DNA from: Malachius bipustulatus
Lineage: Eukaryota; Arthropoda; Insecta; Coleoptera; Melyridae
DNA length: 64,000 nucleotides
Assembly (NCBI GenBank): GCA_910589415.1
Contig: OU342634.1
Span: forward strand, 19,341,144 to 19,405,143
Direction: 5' to 3'
The translations under genes and the position numbers were made by a program. Shown one piece after another: positions 1 through 13,300 of this stretch (position 1 is its first letter; the number at the start of each line of letters is the position of its first letter). The notes below the pieces were generated by a model, which ran no database searches, was not told where the DNA came from, and was given only the letters and a program-made list of their open reading frames with translations.

Positions 1-844
1 TGATTGAAACGCCACATTAGAAAAAATTCGACTTCCAAATGATCTAGGAATCTGAAACTTGGAACTTAGGCAACATACCTAATAACGAGTCAAAATGAAA
101 TATTACCAAGATGGCAGCACATTTAAAAATGGCGAAAGCAATGGCCATCTTTGTTTTTTTAAATGGGACACCCTATATTTTATTGCATTTTCAGATTGTC
201 TGAGAAAATGTAATAACAATAATGTTTATAGTTGCATTTTAAGTTGAGTAGGCTATGAGTTATAAACAAGTGAAAATCGCAATTTTCCAACTTTAAACCC
301 ATTTACCACGAAAACGGCTCAAGATATCAGAAAACGGCTTACATGTCCCTATCTTAAATTTTTATCTGGTATCCTACTGTATAGTTTAAATGTTTATGCA
401 GGGTGATGGAAAATCTGATAATTTTCACCACCTTGTATAAACATTTCAACTGCATAATTGGATGCCTTATAAAAAGTTAAGATAGGAACATGTAAGCCGT
501 TTTTTGATATTATGGGCCGTTTTTGTGGTAAATGGGTTTAAAGTTGGAAAATTGCGATTTTCACTTGTTTATAACTCATAGCCTACTCAATTTAAAATGC
601 AACTATAAACATTATTGTTATTACATTTTCTCAGACAATCTGAAAATGCAATAAAATATAGGTGTCCCATTTAAAAAAAACAAAGATGGCCAGTGCTTTC
701 GCCATTTTTAAATGTGCTGCCATCTTGGTAATATTTCATTTTGACTCGCTATTAGGTATGTTGCCTAAGTTCCAAATTTCAGATTCCTAGATCATTTGGA
801 AGTCGAATTTTTTCTAATGTGGCGTTTCAATCAATCACCCTGTA
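1..844. repeat. Palindromic TA-flanked element (left end cut by window edge)
   Basis: The left arm (1 to about 405) is the near-perfect reverse complement of the right arm (about 430 to 844). The right end reads CACCCTG followed by TA; the matching CAGGGTG left end lies just outside the window. The centre is itself a small hairpin around GGGTGATGGAAAATCTG at about 410. The element sits directly upstream of the first visible sulfatase exon. It has no credible open reading frame. It shares its inner module with the elements at 14272, 34286 and 47266. Confidence 0.85.
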
Positions 845-1183
845 TATGTATAGGTAGTGTAGTAGTTTGTTCACGGAAATCTGCATTGTGTTTTATTTGT
901 TTCTGTTGTGTTGTGCTTTGAATTTGTATCTTGATTGGGTGTATATTATCATTATCGTGTTATATTCTCGCTGGCTATTTACCTTAAAATAATGATCAGA
1001 ATAGTGAAGTAATTCAAAGTTATAATATTGATAAGAAGTGTTTTATTTATCATTAATAATTAGGGAGAGATATTGTACAAAGTAACTAATACACGAGAAC
1101 AAATTTTAGTAAACTTATTATTGTTGTTAATTCTATTATTCCAACATATCAATTACGAATATAAGTTAAATTCTATTTGGCAG
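845..1183. other. Intron sequence, nothing recognised
   Basis: AT-rich DNA between the palindromic element and the first sulfatase exon. It ends in the acceptor TTCTATTTGGCAG at 1171-1183. No ORF or repeat was recognised. It is inferred to be intron because the exon that follows begins mid-protein. Confidence 0.6.
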
Positions 1184-1330
1184 GAACTAGGGTATTCGAC
1201 GCATTTAATAGGTAAATGGCACCTAGGCCACTCCAAATGGAACCAGACTCCAACCGAGAGAGGTTTTGATTCCTTCTTGGGCTTTTACAACGACTATACC
1301 GGATATTATGACTACATTCATACCTGGAAG
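1184..1330 (+). CDS. Sulfatase exon a (GKWHLG signature)
   Basis: 49 codons, phase 0 at both ends. The acceptor is TTTGGCAG before 1184 and the donor is GTAAGA at 1331. It encodes the GYxTxxxGKWHLG sulfatase signature, then TPTERGFDSFLGFYNDYTGY, typical of the arylsulfatase B branch. It cannot be the first coding exon because the formylglycine motif that should precede it is absent. Confidence 0.9.
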
Positions 1331-4300
1331 GTAAGAAAATATCCCATAACAAGGTAATTAAGAGTTTTATTAAATTTCCTCCTGAAATGAGATACAATTT
1401 AATTTTGAACCCACCTACCCACTTTATATTATTAAGTATCTATAGGTGGATCGATAAGCAAACATGAAACATAAAAGTTAATTTTCTCCATCACCGTAAC
1501 TTAATATTAATTAATTTTCCTTCCCATATCCAATAATTTATATATACAAGTTGAAGGACAAAAAGACGTAATTTCCTGTGCTTCAGTTCTAGTGTACTTT
1601 CTATTTTCATCTTCTTTGGACAAGTCACAAAGCCAGAAAAATCAACTATTTACTAATCTGTACGAATATGTGTGAAGCGGTAAATAAAATACGATAATCG
1701 AAATTATTGTCTTCGAATATATGTATTCGACTGGATTGGGCTTCCGACATTATTTTAGAAAGATTTTTTTTCTTAATTATTATTATTGTTTATACCCAGA
1801 AATGAATTTAATTTTTGTCATATTTGTGAACTCTATCTATAAAGAGATGCCGGTTCTTTTTTCAACTAATGGGTGATTTCGTTTATTTCCGAAAAGATCC
1901 CCAGAATGGACTGTGGAGGAAGGCTTCCTTTACTCATTGTAGTGATTATCACTTTTTTCACACAATTTTTTCAGTAATTATGATTCAACTACAGCCACGT
2001 TCATTAAGGTTTGGTTTGAATTGAGTGACACATTTTGCAAAAAGTAAATAAAAATCCCTATAAGAATGAGATCTTGAAACTGACTTGAAATGGTCATATT
2101 TTTTCTAAACTTTCTCCCTAACAGTTTGAACTTACCAGCTGTAACGCTCTTCTAAATTGGATTGTGATTTTCGGTTCCTTCGCAAGAACCATCCATCTGA
2201 TCGACGACCGCATTACAAAAATTGCTGCTTTACTGGATCATCGTCATAGTGTGAACGATTTTTGTTTATCTTCCAAAGAAATTGCCCATATCTTTAAAAA
2301 GCTTTGGAAAGCTTGAACCACGAATATTCCATTTCAAGCATCCCACCGTACCCATAACTTTCAATCGAAATTTTCATCTGCCGCTAGTCCTAATATTCAA
2401 TTCTTCAAAACTCTTGAGGATTGCTACCTTACAAATAAAAAAAAATCAATTGCGCCGACGCAAGTTACACATCATTTGGCTTAAGCATGCACATTTTCTT
2501 CATCTATTTTCTATGTAATATGGAACCTCTGAATTTTGCACGCTTTGGAAAAACAATAACTATCACCCACTTTCAGGATCCTGAAACAGGCAAGGAACAT
2601 CATGGATATGATTTGCACAAAGGAAGAGAGCCAGCTTATGATGAAGTTGGTCGGTACGCGACGGACTTATTTACAGACGAGGCTCTACGTCTGATAGAAG
2701 AAAGAACCCCGGAACGTCCGTTATTCCTCTGCCTTTCTCATCTTGCCGTTCACTCCGCTACTGAAGGGCAGCAATTGCAGGCCCCCAGGAAGTATGTGGA
2801 TCAGTTTGGGTACATCGTGGATCCGAACAGAAAAATTTATGCTGGTATGCGAATCTAAGGATATATTTTTTATAGGGAGAATATACTTTCTTTATGATAT
2901 TTTTATTTTTTAACAAATGACTGCACATTCAAGAATAAAAGTGCATAGTGGTCTATTAAAAAATAAAAAAAAGCTTATAAATAAAACTATGAGAATATGG
3001 TTGATTTATGTTATCCTATAATACCATAAAACTCAAGGGCAGGCACTAAAATCAGCAAAATTGACAATAATTAGCTCTTCTTTGATATTCAAGTTCTAAG
3101 GCCATTTGTGTCACAGCTTAAAGATAGATACTACTTTTAACTTTAACACCAATTTTGAAGTTCTACTTTTCTGCCTGAAAGTAAATCCTGTAAGTAAAAT
3201 ACGACTAAAGTAACAAAGCTGGAGACTCTTGGCAACATTCACCAAGTTGTTTACTAAAAAGCTAGAACACGTAAATGTTGGAAACCATCAAGAAAAACCC
3301 GCTGACGACAAACAACACGAGCGGAAGTCGATTACGCGGAAAACCGCCTGAGGATGTCAAAATGAATCATTTAATTATAAGAGTAACTTAATAGTCCTTC
3401 TGCATTTATAATTAAAAGCAAGGCGTTTTCTTTCTCGTCACAATCATATAAGTACCTATAGCACGTTTTACATAATGCCCAACACAAATTTTACTTCGAG
3501 ATTTCAATTATTATTGATGCTTCAGAGGCTTCTTATTCTAAAATAAAAAATTCCATTTATGGAAAGAAAATGTTAAATACTAAGAAAAATTCCACAACTC
3601 ATAATAAACTTGATTCTTCCCGTTTCGCTTGACTATAATTACGTCACCTTATTAAAGAAAGGAAGGAGTATGAAATTTGAATAAAGAATCTAAGCGACGC
3701 TGAACATATAGGTAAATAGGTAGGCAAGTAAGTTTTACATTAGCTTAGACTAGTAAAATAGAAAAGAGTCTCCTCCTCTATCATACCAAGGTGTCCTTGC
3801 AGTATCGATTAAATGCAGGTATTATAAAAGAACTGTATATGATGGACAGAATGCTTGTACCTCGGTAATTGCTAAACGCTCGGTACTGACTTGACAGCTG
3901 GAAGAGCGGTCCTATTTTTGAATAATTGATGACCCCGGTGACGTCAAACTCCTCCACTAGATGTTTCCATCGTATCAACGGTCTGTCTCTTCGAGTGCTG
4001 AGTCAGATGATGATTCATTCGGGACTGACGTAACGCAGGATACCAAATCCTCGGCAGTTTCATTTCTTCCTTCTGCCTGTTGAAATAATTTGGAAGTTTA
4101 TAAATTCCATCCCGAAATACAGCATGCTCCGCCACAGCTGACTTGTCCATGGACCAAAATGCCATCCGGGAAAAACAGCCTGAATCGATTATGATTTTAG
4201 TTGAAAAAAGCTGTGAAAGTTTACACACATCAAGATTATACAGGGTGGCCCAGCGAAAAGGTATCGGGCCTAATAACTTGAAAACTGAAGATGTACGCGA

Positions 4301-7300
4301 AAAACGCCGAAACAGGTCGACTTTGTTAGCCAGGGGGACATATTTTCGTAACAAATTTAAATACCCAAGTTCACCACCTTGGTAGGGGTAGCTACCCCTT
4401 TGCTTATCATCATAGGGAACAGATATCGGGTGATACATCATTTGAAAGCCACTCAAATTCTCTTTACAACGATATCCAAAATTTTTGGTTTCGCTAACAT
4501 ACAGGGTGGCCCAACGAAAACGCAACTCGCCTTAATAACTTGTAAACTGAAGATGTACGCGAAAAACGCCGAAACAGGTCGATTTTGTTATCAAAGTAGG
4601 CATATTTTCGTGACAAATTTAACCACCCAAATTCACCCTACCTCTTTTGCTTATCATCATAGAGAACAGCTATTGAGTGATACATCATTTGAAAGCTACT
4701 TGAATTCTCTTTACAACGATATTTAACATTTTGGGTTTCACTTACATACAGGGTGGCCCAAAAAAATGTTTTCGTTGGGCCAGCCTGTATGTAAGCGAAA
4801 CCACTCACATACATCATTTGAAAGCTACTTGAATTCTCTTTACAATGATATTTAACATTTTGGGTTTCACTTACATACAGGGTGGCCCAAAAAAATGTTT
4901 TCGTTGGACCAGCCTGTATGTAAGCGAAACCCAAAATGTTGGATATCGTTGTAAAGAGAATTCAAGTAGCTTTCAAATGATGTCACACTCGATATCTGTT
5001 CCCTATGATGATAAGCAAAGGGGTAGCTACCCCTGCCAAGGGGGTGAACTTGGGTACCTAGTTAAATTTGTAACGAAAATATGTCCCCTTCGATAACAAA
5101 ATCGACCTGTTTCGGCATTTTTCGCGTACATCTTCAGTTTTTAAGTTATTAGGCTTGGTACCTTTTCGCTGGGCCACCCTGTATTTATCTACAAAAAAAT
5201 CATTGATTTTTTTTTATTCCCAGTTAAGTTGGAAGAGACTCAGATGAAAAGTTAGAAATTAATTCTAATCCACTTACCTACCTGACTATATTCTCATTTA
5301 TTTCAACACTTCCAGTAATTCTTATGCACTAGTTTTATTAAAATTAAATTAGGATGGTGCATACGAATCAGCATGGCTAGTCTTGTCCTAATTTAGTATT
5401 AGCTTTCAGTGGAATCGAGAACTTGGCTCTTCGTCAGATCTGATGATTTACTTCTGAAAGTTCCTGTACCCCTTAATGGGGAAGCACATGCTACTAAGTA
5501 ATTATTATTGAAAACAACAATATAAAGTGTAAGAGAGCTGCATCTTTAAGTTGTTCGTTTAGAGCTGCACATTGCTGCAAGATCTTATCGAACATAATTT
5601 TAAAAAGAATTTGTATCTGGAAAATAATTTTATTATTGTTCCTTATCAGAACCTGAAAACACACGTGCAAATGTGAATCTCAGCTAGCATTTGAAATTTA
5701 ATTTAATGGCAGATTTTTTTTTCTCTTCGAGGGCCGTCTGATACAAGATCGCCGGAAGCACCTCAGCCTCATGGGCTTATTGTGCTAATGGCTGAATATT
5801 ACATTCCACTTAAATTTCGTCCCCAAGAATTCACCAACAGCACTTGAATAAGAACGAGTTTTCCTTATCTCGCATCCTAGATTAGTTGAGCTATACGTAC
5901 ACGAAAGACCTCCCGCAGGTCTTCAAATCCCGGACGCTCAAACAAGATTTGTCGAAAGCAATGGTGCTTCGGAACAAACCTTAATGTAAAACAAATTATC
6001 CAGAAATCTAAGGAATTTAATAGCATTACTTATGTTTCGCTGATTGCAGAGGATCTTATGGTATTATATCAGATAAATACTATTAAAGTGAGTGTAAATA
6101 GCGAATTGGAAGAATTTAAGACGGAAATAACTGTTAGATTCATACTTCAGCTTACTTTGAACTCATATTTTTTGTTCTTTATAGCTGTTTGCTGAAATAA
6201 TTTATACAGGGTGTATTGTAACGTCCGCATAATATTAGCACCACGCAATTCTACATCAAAAACAGAACAAAAAAGTCCTCAACAGTTTTTTCTTGATGTA
6301 CACAGATTTTAAAATATGGACAATTTAACGTTCTTAAATTTTGCAACACTGGCGCTGGTATAAAAATTAAGATAACTTATTAGACGTGAAGTCACCTCAC
6401 TGGTATAGTGTGCCGTTGCTATGTAATCGAAAAAAAGTGCAACAAGACAAATGTCATGCTGCGACGTGTCAATGTTGCAATTTTTTTTTCAAGATTTTTT
6501 ATTTTTTCAATTTTTTATTCAACAATTAAAACGCGCAGTTGCAATATTGATTGGAAGTATTGGAACTCAGGAAATCAAATTATTCCTAGTTTTGAAATGT
6601 TAATTAAAACCATTTTTACAAAAAAAAAAATCTAAAATTTTGGATAATTTGGCTATTTTACTTCTTACTTAAGAATTTTTTAATAATATTAAGCAATATT
6701 TTTGAGTATTAAAAAACTTCAAATTTAAACTACAATGGTCGATAACTTCGTAATTTGAGGTCTAAGAGCTAAACGGTATTAAAACTTTATGTTCTGTTTT
6801 TGATGTAGAATCGCGTGGTGCTAATATTATGCGGACGTTACAATACACCCTGTATAAAGCCTTTTTCTAAAAAAAAAAATGTTTTCATTGATTGAATGCT
6901 TGAAAACATCATGAAAAATGAAAAAATCCCCAAGTAGATAAGCTATAAGAGTTCTAGTATACCACTTACATGAAAATATATACCTTCACTGGTAACCGAC
7001 AAGGTCCAAAAACGCGGCAATAAACAGCTTTGTACACACTAACTAAAGTTACCTTTAGCGTATGCAAGCCATTTTCATCAACGCAGCTATAGATACCACC
7101 AACGCAATTCCCCACTCGAGTAGACCAAATTTTGATCATCTAGACACGTTTTTGATAGAGCATACCGGTTTTAGATCAAGTAGATAATATGTTTTTTTTT
7201 AATCGGTAGACCAATCTCAGAACCAAGCTGAACCCACATATCTACTGCCATGGCACAAAATACGAGCCCTCACATGACTTGCTAGAATCAACCTAAAATC

Positions 7301-10300
7301 GCTAACATATTATTATTTTGTATAGCTTTCTATCCCGAAAGAGATTTGTTGTTGTTAATTTAAATATTTACACAAGCGATGATGGATCATCTGTCTCATA
7401 TCAATGGCGGCGTTCCAGTCTGCATGTCAACTACCGTTGATTGTTTTACATATGACTCTTCATGAACACATACCTATTCTCTTCCCTTGCAAAAAGTGAC
7501 CAATATCGTAATAATAATTAATAACTTTGATATAATTAATCCAATTTTCAGGAATGGTATCAGCGCTAGACGAAAGTGTTGGCAAGATAGTCTCAACCCT
7601 CTCTTCTAAAGGCGTCCTGGAAGACACCATCATAGTCTTCATCAGCAGCTCGGGCGCTGCATCCGTGGGGCCTACGCGAAACTGGGGTTCGAACGCGCCT
7701 CTTCGTGGCCAGAAAGGTACTCTATGGGAGGGAGGAGTTCGTACATTGGGGTTCCTGTATAGCCCGAGATTGGTGCAACCGGGAAGAGTAAGTGATGAGC
7801 TTGTGCATGTAACTGACTGGCTGCCGACGCTGTACACTGCCGCCGGGGGAGACGGGAGCACCCTTGACGCCGATATGGACGGGGCTGATCAGTGGAGTAG
7901 CTTGCAATATGGATTACCGTCCAGCAGGAATGATGTCCTGTTGGATATTGATGATAAGACGAGGAGTGCGGGCTTGAGGTTTTATAATTGGAAACTTGTT
8001 GTCGGTAAGTAAAATTCCTTGGTTATATTAAAAAAGTTTATTAGATTAGATCTAGATTACGAAGCGCTTAAGAAGTGCAAAAAATTGCGATCTTTAATCT
8101 AGTAACAGCAGCGAAATTGTGTGAAATTTAAGTAATATCCTGTATAAATTATAGGTGTCAGGATCTACTGGAATTTTTTGATGGTCTGGGTCGATTTTTT
8201 TCAAGTTATTATTTAATCGAAGGACCTATACATTCTTGGAATGACATATTTACAGTCATTTTTATGAGTTACAAAATTTAAAGTTACATAACTCCCAAAA
8301 AAGGGTTCCATTGTTCCAAAAAAGTTATAACCCTGATAACTTGATTGTTTTTTTTTATTATTTGCTTGTAAAATTTCGGCCACTTCAAGGGGTAATTAAA
8401 AAATCGCATCAATATTGAATCGACAAAACAGTCTGATAAATATAACAGCACTATTATTGCTATAGCATAAATTGCTGCATATTTAAATCGCAACCATTGC
8501 ATATATTCATATTTGTGCGGCAAGAAAATGTCTTTCAAAGTTCTGAATACCACGCAAGAGGGATCTAATCCTCTCTCGCATCCAATACATTCATGGCATC
8601 GACCCTGAAACACCTATGAAGTATGGTATGATAAAAAAGCGTCAAAACGTAGAAGCTTCTAAATTTATATAACATGTGTATCTCTATCTATGCAGGTATA
8701 TTGGCAAAAGTTTATATTTCCAAAAGTAAAATTTACTGTTTCCATACAAATTCTCAAATATCGTTTAAGCCGAGACTCGAATTCAATAGACATGAGTGAA
8801 ATAATTAGTCCACGAAAGATCTGAATTTCAGTGAAATATAAAAAATTGGAACCTGAAGCAATTTTGAGTTCATCAGTTGGAGTATTCAGAGAATTTTCAC
8901 TCATGAGGTCAATGCTTTCATTTTCTGAATGAAATTTACCTTCTCGATTCCGCCAGGCACGAATCAACGTAGAATTAATACGATACGTATACGTACGCGA
9001 ATCGATTTTAAGTCATATTTAATCAAGCTTCTCATGAGGCGTTGTTAGATTAGTTAATTAAATAAATCTTAGTGTTTGTTCTCTCAATCCTGTATCGGAT
9101 CTCCAGTCCTTTGTCTCTAGTCGAGCAGGCGCCTATAGGACTCTCGACTTATTAATGCGGTAATCGTCGGATATCTCCAATCGGCACGGCTCAATGCTAA
9201 ATTAACCCCATTATCAGGATATTTTTAATAATCCGTTTATATAGCGGCACTACTCCACGAAAATCTGATCTAAGTGATTTTAATCAAATCCCCTTTGTCG
9301 TTTATCAAAGCTTTTACCTCGATCCTTTAAAAGGTTTTAAAAATACAGCGAGGTATTAGAAATTGGATAAAATTTATTTCAGGTATACAGGGTTATGCAA
9401 ATTTCATGGTGCCAGTATTGGGATATCCTAAACCATAAGAGCTACAGGGTTGCTTAAATTAGAGAAAAGTTGCGCTATTTTATGGCCATCTCGAATCCGT
9501 CAAAACATGCAAGATATCTGTGACCGTTCCTGAAATATCCTGAAAAAACTGAAAAATCGATAAATCTTATTTTTGGAATATCTTTCTTACCATTGGAAAT
9601 TAATGAATAATTTTTTGTAGCCTTACATAAGCCGTTATAAGCTATTTATCTGACGTTTCAAAAATTTACACAGCCGACTAGATCCCAGAGTTTTCATAGT
9701 CAACTTTCGTTTTTCTTATGGCGGCCATATTATTTTTTTATGTCGTTCGATAAGAAAAAAATAATGGAAACCAAAAACTAATAAACTTCAAAAAATAACT
9801 TTCAAAAATTTTTGTTCTTCTTTTTTTTTCTAAAAAAAGACAACTTTTTAGATCGAATATCATAGAGAAATTAACAACCTATAAGGCAAGCAGTATGACT
9901 TCATATTGGCCTATTTCAGTTAAGAACTATCTGTTTTTCTTTGAAAAAAGAAGAATAAAAATTTTCCAATTTTTTTTTCTAAAATTTATTAATTTTTGGT
10001 TTACATTATTTTTTTCTTATCGAACGACATAAAAAAATAATATGGCGGCCATAAGAAAAACGAAAGTTGACTATGAAAACTCTGGGATCTAGTCGGCTGT
10101 GAAAATTTTTGAAACGTCAGATAAATAGCCTATGACGGCTTATGTAAGGCTACAAAAAATTATTTATTAATTTCCAATGGTAAGAAAGATATTCCAAAAA
10201 TAAGATTTATCGATTTTTCAGTTTTTTCAGGATATTTCAGGAACGGTCACAGATATCTTGCATGTTTTGACGGATTCGAGATGGCCATAAAATAGCGCAA

Positions 10301-13300
10301 CTTTTCTCTAATTTAAGCAACCCTGTATCTCTTATGGTTTAGGATATCCCAATACTGACACCATGAAATTTGCATAACCCTGTATAAAAAACATCATTAG
10401 CCAAACTATTAGGTATACATAACTAAATAAAAATTGTTTTTTGTAAATAAAAATAGAAGAAGCACAAATTAAGCAGCATAAATTGATTGAATCATGAGAT
10501 TGTAAAAAATCTGCTCCTTTTAAAACGAAACCGCAGTAGGCGAAAAAGGATTTAAAGCAACGGAAGAAAGAACTTGAAGAGTAGATTATATTAGATTAGA
10601 TTCATCCTAATAAGTGGCTAATCGTGACACCTCCACTGCTACCTAAAGTGTATTGCGGGTCTGGGTCACATCTAATCATGCTACATTCCTCTTGGAGAAA
10701 GCTGACCATCTTGACTATTGGTAAATGATAGTGCATTAATGCATCCATGTCCTTCGTTGTGAGAAAGTTACCCTCGAAGGTTTGTATTCTGGTTCTTCCC
10801 AAAGCGGGACACTCTCATAACCCACCTGCATAAATGCACAATCTTATCCCGTGCAGGTGATGATTCATCTTTCACTGCCCTGCATATAGGCCTATTAAGG
10901 ATTTCAGTTCTTTCCTGTTAAGCTTCAATAGTTCTTTGGTCCTTTTTTCGACGTGCCCTGTATCCAATAATGGCCTTCGAATGATCCAATCTTATATAGT
11001 TTTTTTGGCAATATTCGATGATATTATGTCAAATGATGTTCTGGTACGATAAATTTGGATTCGGTACCTTTTCTGGCCAGGGAGTCGGCAACTTCATTCT
11101 CTCCATATCCAGCATGGCCCGGAATCCAGATCAGAGTTACCTACTTCGTTGCTCCTTGCTTGGGCATTCAGAGCTAATTGGTAGTTCCACACCAACTCTG
11201 ACTACAATAGCTGCAACTGACGGTTTTTAGAGCCGCTTGGCTGTCTGAAAATAATTTTATTGACTTGCGCGTTGACAATGCATCTTGTCCTGCATTTGCG
11301 CACAAGCTCTATGATATAAATTTCGCCCTGGAAAGTTGTTGCATAAATGCATAGACTCAAGAAGACTCTGTTCTTCTAGCCAACGCTATACGCACCCAAG
11401 CTCCAGATCCTGTGGTGTCTTAGATTTATCAGTGAGCTATCTGAAATCTTCTGTTAGAGGTTCATTTCTATTGAAGTGAACTAACTCCCACATGTGTCCT
11501 CCCACACGTATCTTCCTGGGAGAAGGATCTTATAAGCAGAACGGTTCATGATGGTCTTCTCTGTCTCCAAATAATAATGAAGAGGTGGAAGGTCCAGGAG
11601 GATTTCCATAGCCGTTGACGACCATTTAAAACAATACTTATTTTCGACTTTTATGCTTTAACATGCAAAAGTATACGTTACATTGCAAAGTAAAGTTTTT
11701 ATAGGTAAAAATCCTTATGTAATCGCTTTATCATATTCATAATTTAATATTTTAGTAAAAAATCATGTTTATAGGAACCACGTACAATGGTACTTACGAT
11801 GGTTACCTAGGACCGTCTGGCGACGGCGACGAGAACTGGGATCTAATCGAGTACAACACTAGCGCCATATGGGATAGTAAAGCTGGACAGGCAATTCAAA
11901 AATCTTCCTATACTCCTGTCACGGAGCTAGAATATGGACCTCTTCGACGAATGGCAACTTTGCGATGTCTTCCTACCAGAGCGCAGCGAAATCCTTGTGA
12001 CCCTGCTAGTGAGTACAAAATATATTGTTAAGTCGCCGGTAAAATTATATTTCTAAAATGTAAGGGTAGATTTGGTGAGATTATATTTTATTTGGTACAG
12101 ACGCTGTAATATTAAAAATTAGGCAAATTATGTTAAAATTCAAATTTAAACACCCTCATCGCTTTAAATTTAAATTGACTGCTGCCGTTGCATACGATTC
12201 CATGCATGAGAGGCACGCCAAAAATAGAATGATATGACAATTTGTACTTCAGTAATTCATTCCCTGGTTTAAGATGAATAATTAACTTGATGAATAATAT
12301 AGAAATTGAATTTAAAAAAAAATTGAATAAAAAAAATTAATATACAGATATGTACCTACTAATTTAGAATTCTAGAAGTGCTCCTATGATAATTATACAA
12401 ACTAGAGTCAAGATAATACTATTAAGAGATGATAAAGTATTTAAGCTTATTTATCTGGTAGATTGAATGCTATAAAGCTTTTCATATAGTTTAAAAATAG
12501 GTGACTTTATGAAGAACCGCTCCTTCTGTATTAATTTGTCAGCCTCATGCTATCCTATTCACCTTTATTCCCTATTGATTAAGTGATTATGCATCCTGCC
12601 ATGAATGATATCCATGCTTGCTGATGAGGACAGCTTTCAAGAAGTGAAAGCGCAATGTAGAGCAAGATGATCCGTTTTATTCACGTCCCTTATCCTAAGA
12701 TATCATTATGTGGATAATTGAGTCGTTAGCTCTTATTTAAAATAACTGACAGAGCTATAAAAGTGATTAGTAATATACTTCAATGTTTAATCAGTACTAA
12801 TTACTTATTTATTTAACAGTGGTACCTAATGAATCAATTGTATCATAATTTGTTTTGTACCTATGTCTAATTATTATTAACTTATCGAAAATTTCGTTAA
12901 GATAGTTCGATTCGTTATATTTTTATACTTTTAATATTATACTATTTATTTGTATTTTATGTACACTTAAGATTTTAATCTCGGTCAAACTGGCATTATA
13001 CGGGGTTATGCTAAGTGCGAAAAATTTTGGGGAGTGATTCCTTGGCTCATTCTAAAAAAAGACGTTTTTAACTTTTAATTTAAATAAACATTTAAATAAA
13101 CTTGGGTCCGCGAATGCAACTTTTTTGATATCCAGGGTGTCAAAGGAAGACTTTTTTCCAGTTTTTTTTAATTGATATCTGCAGGAATCGTTTGAAAACA
13201 GAACTCAGCTTTTGTACCTGTCATATAATAATTGATATTAGCTACTTTTTTGATCCCATGCAATTCATTTTGTTTACATGTGTGCCATTAGCGGAGATTT

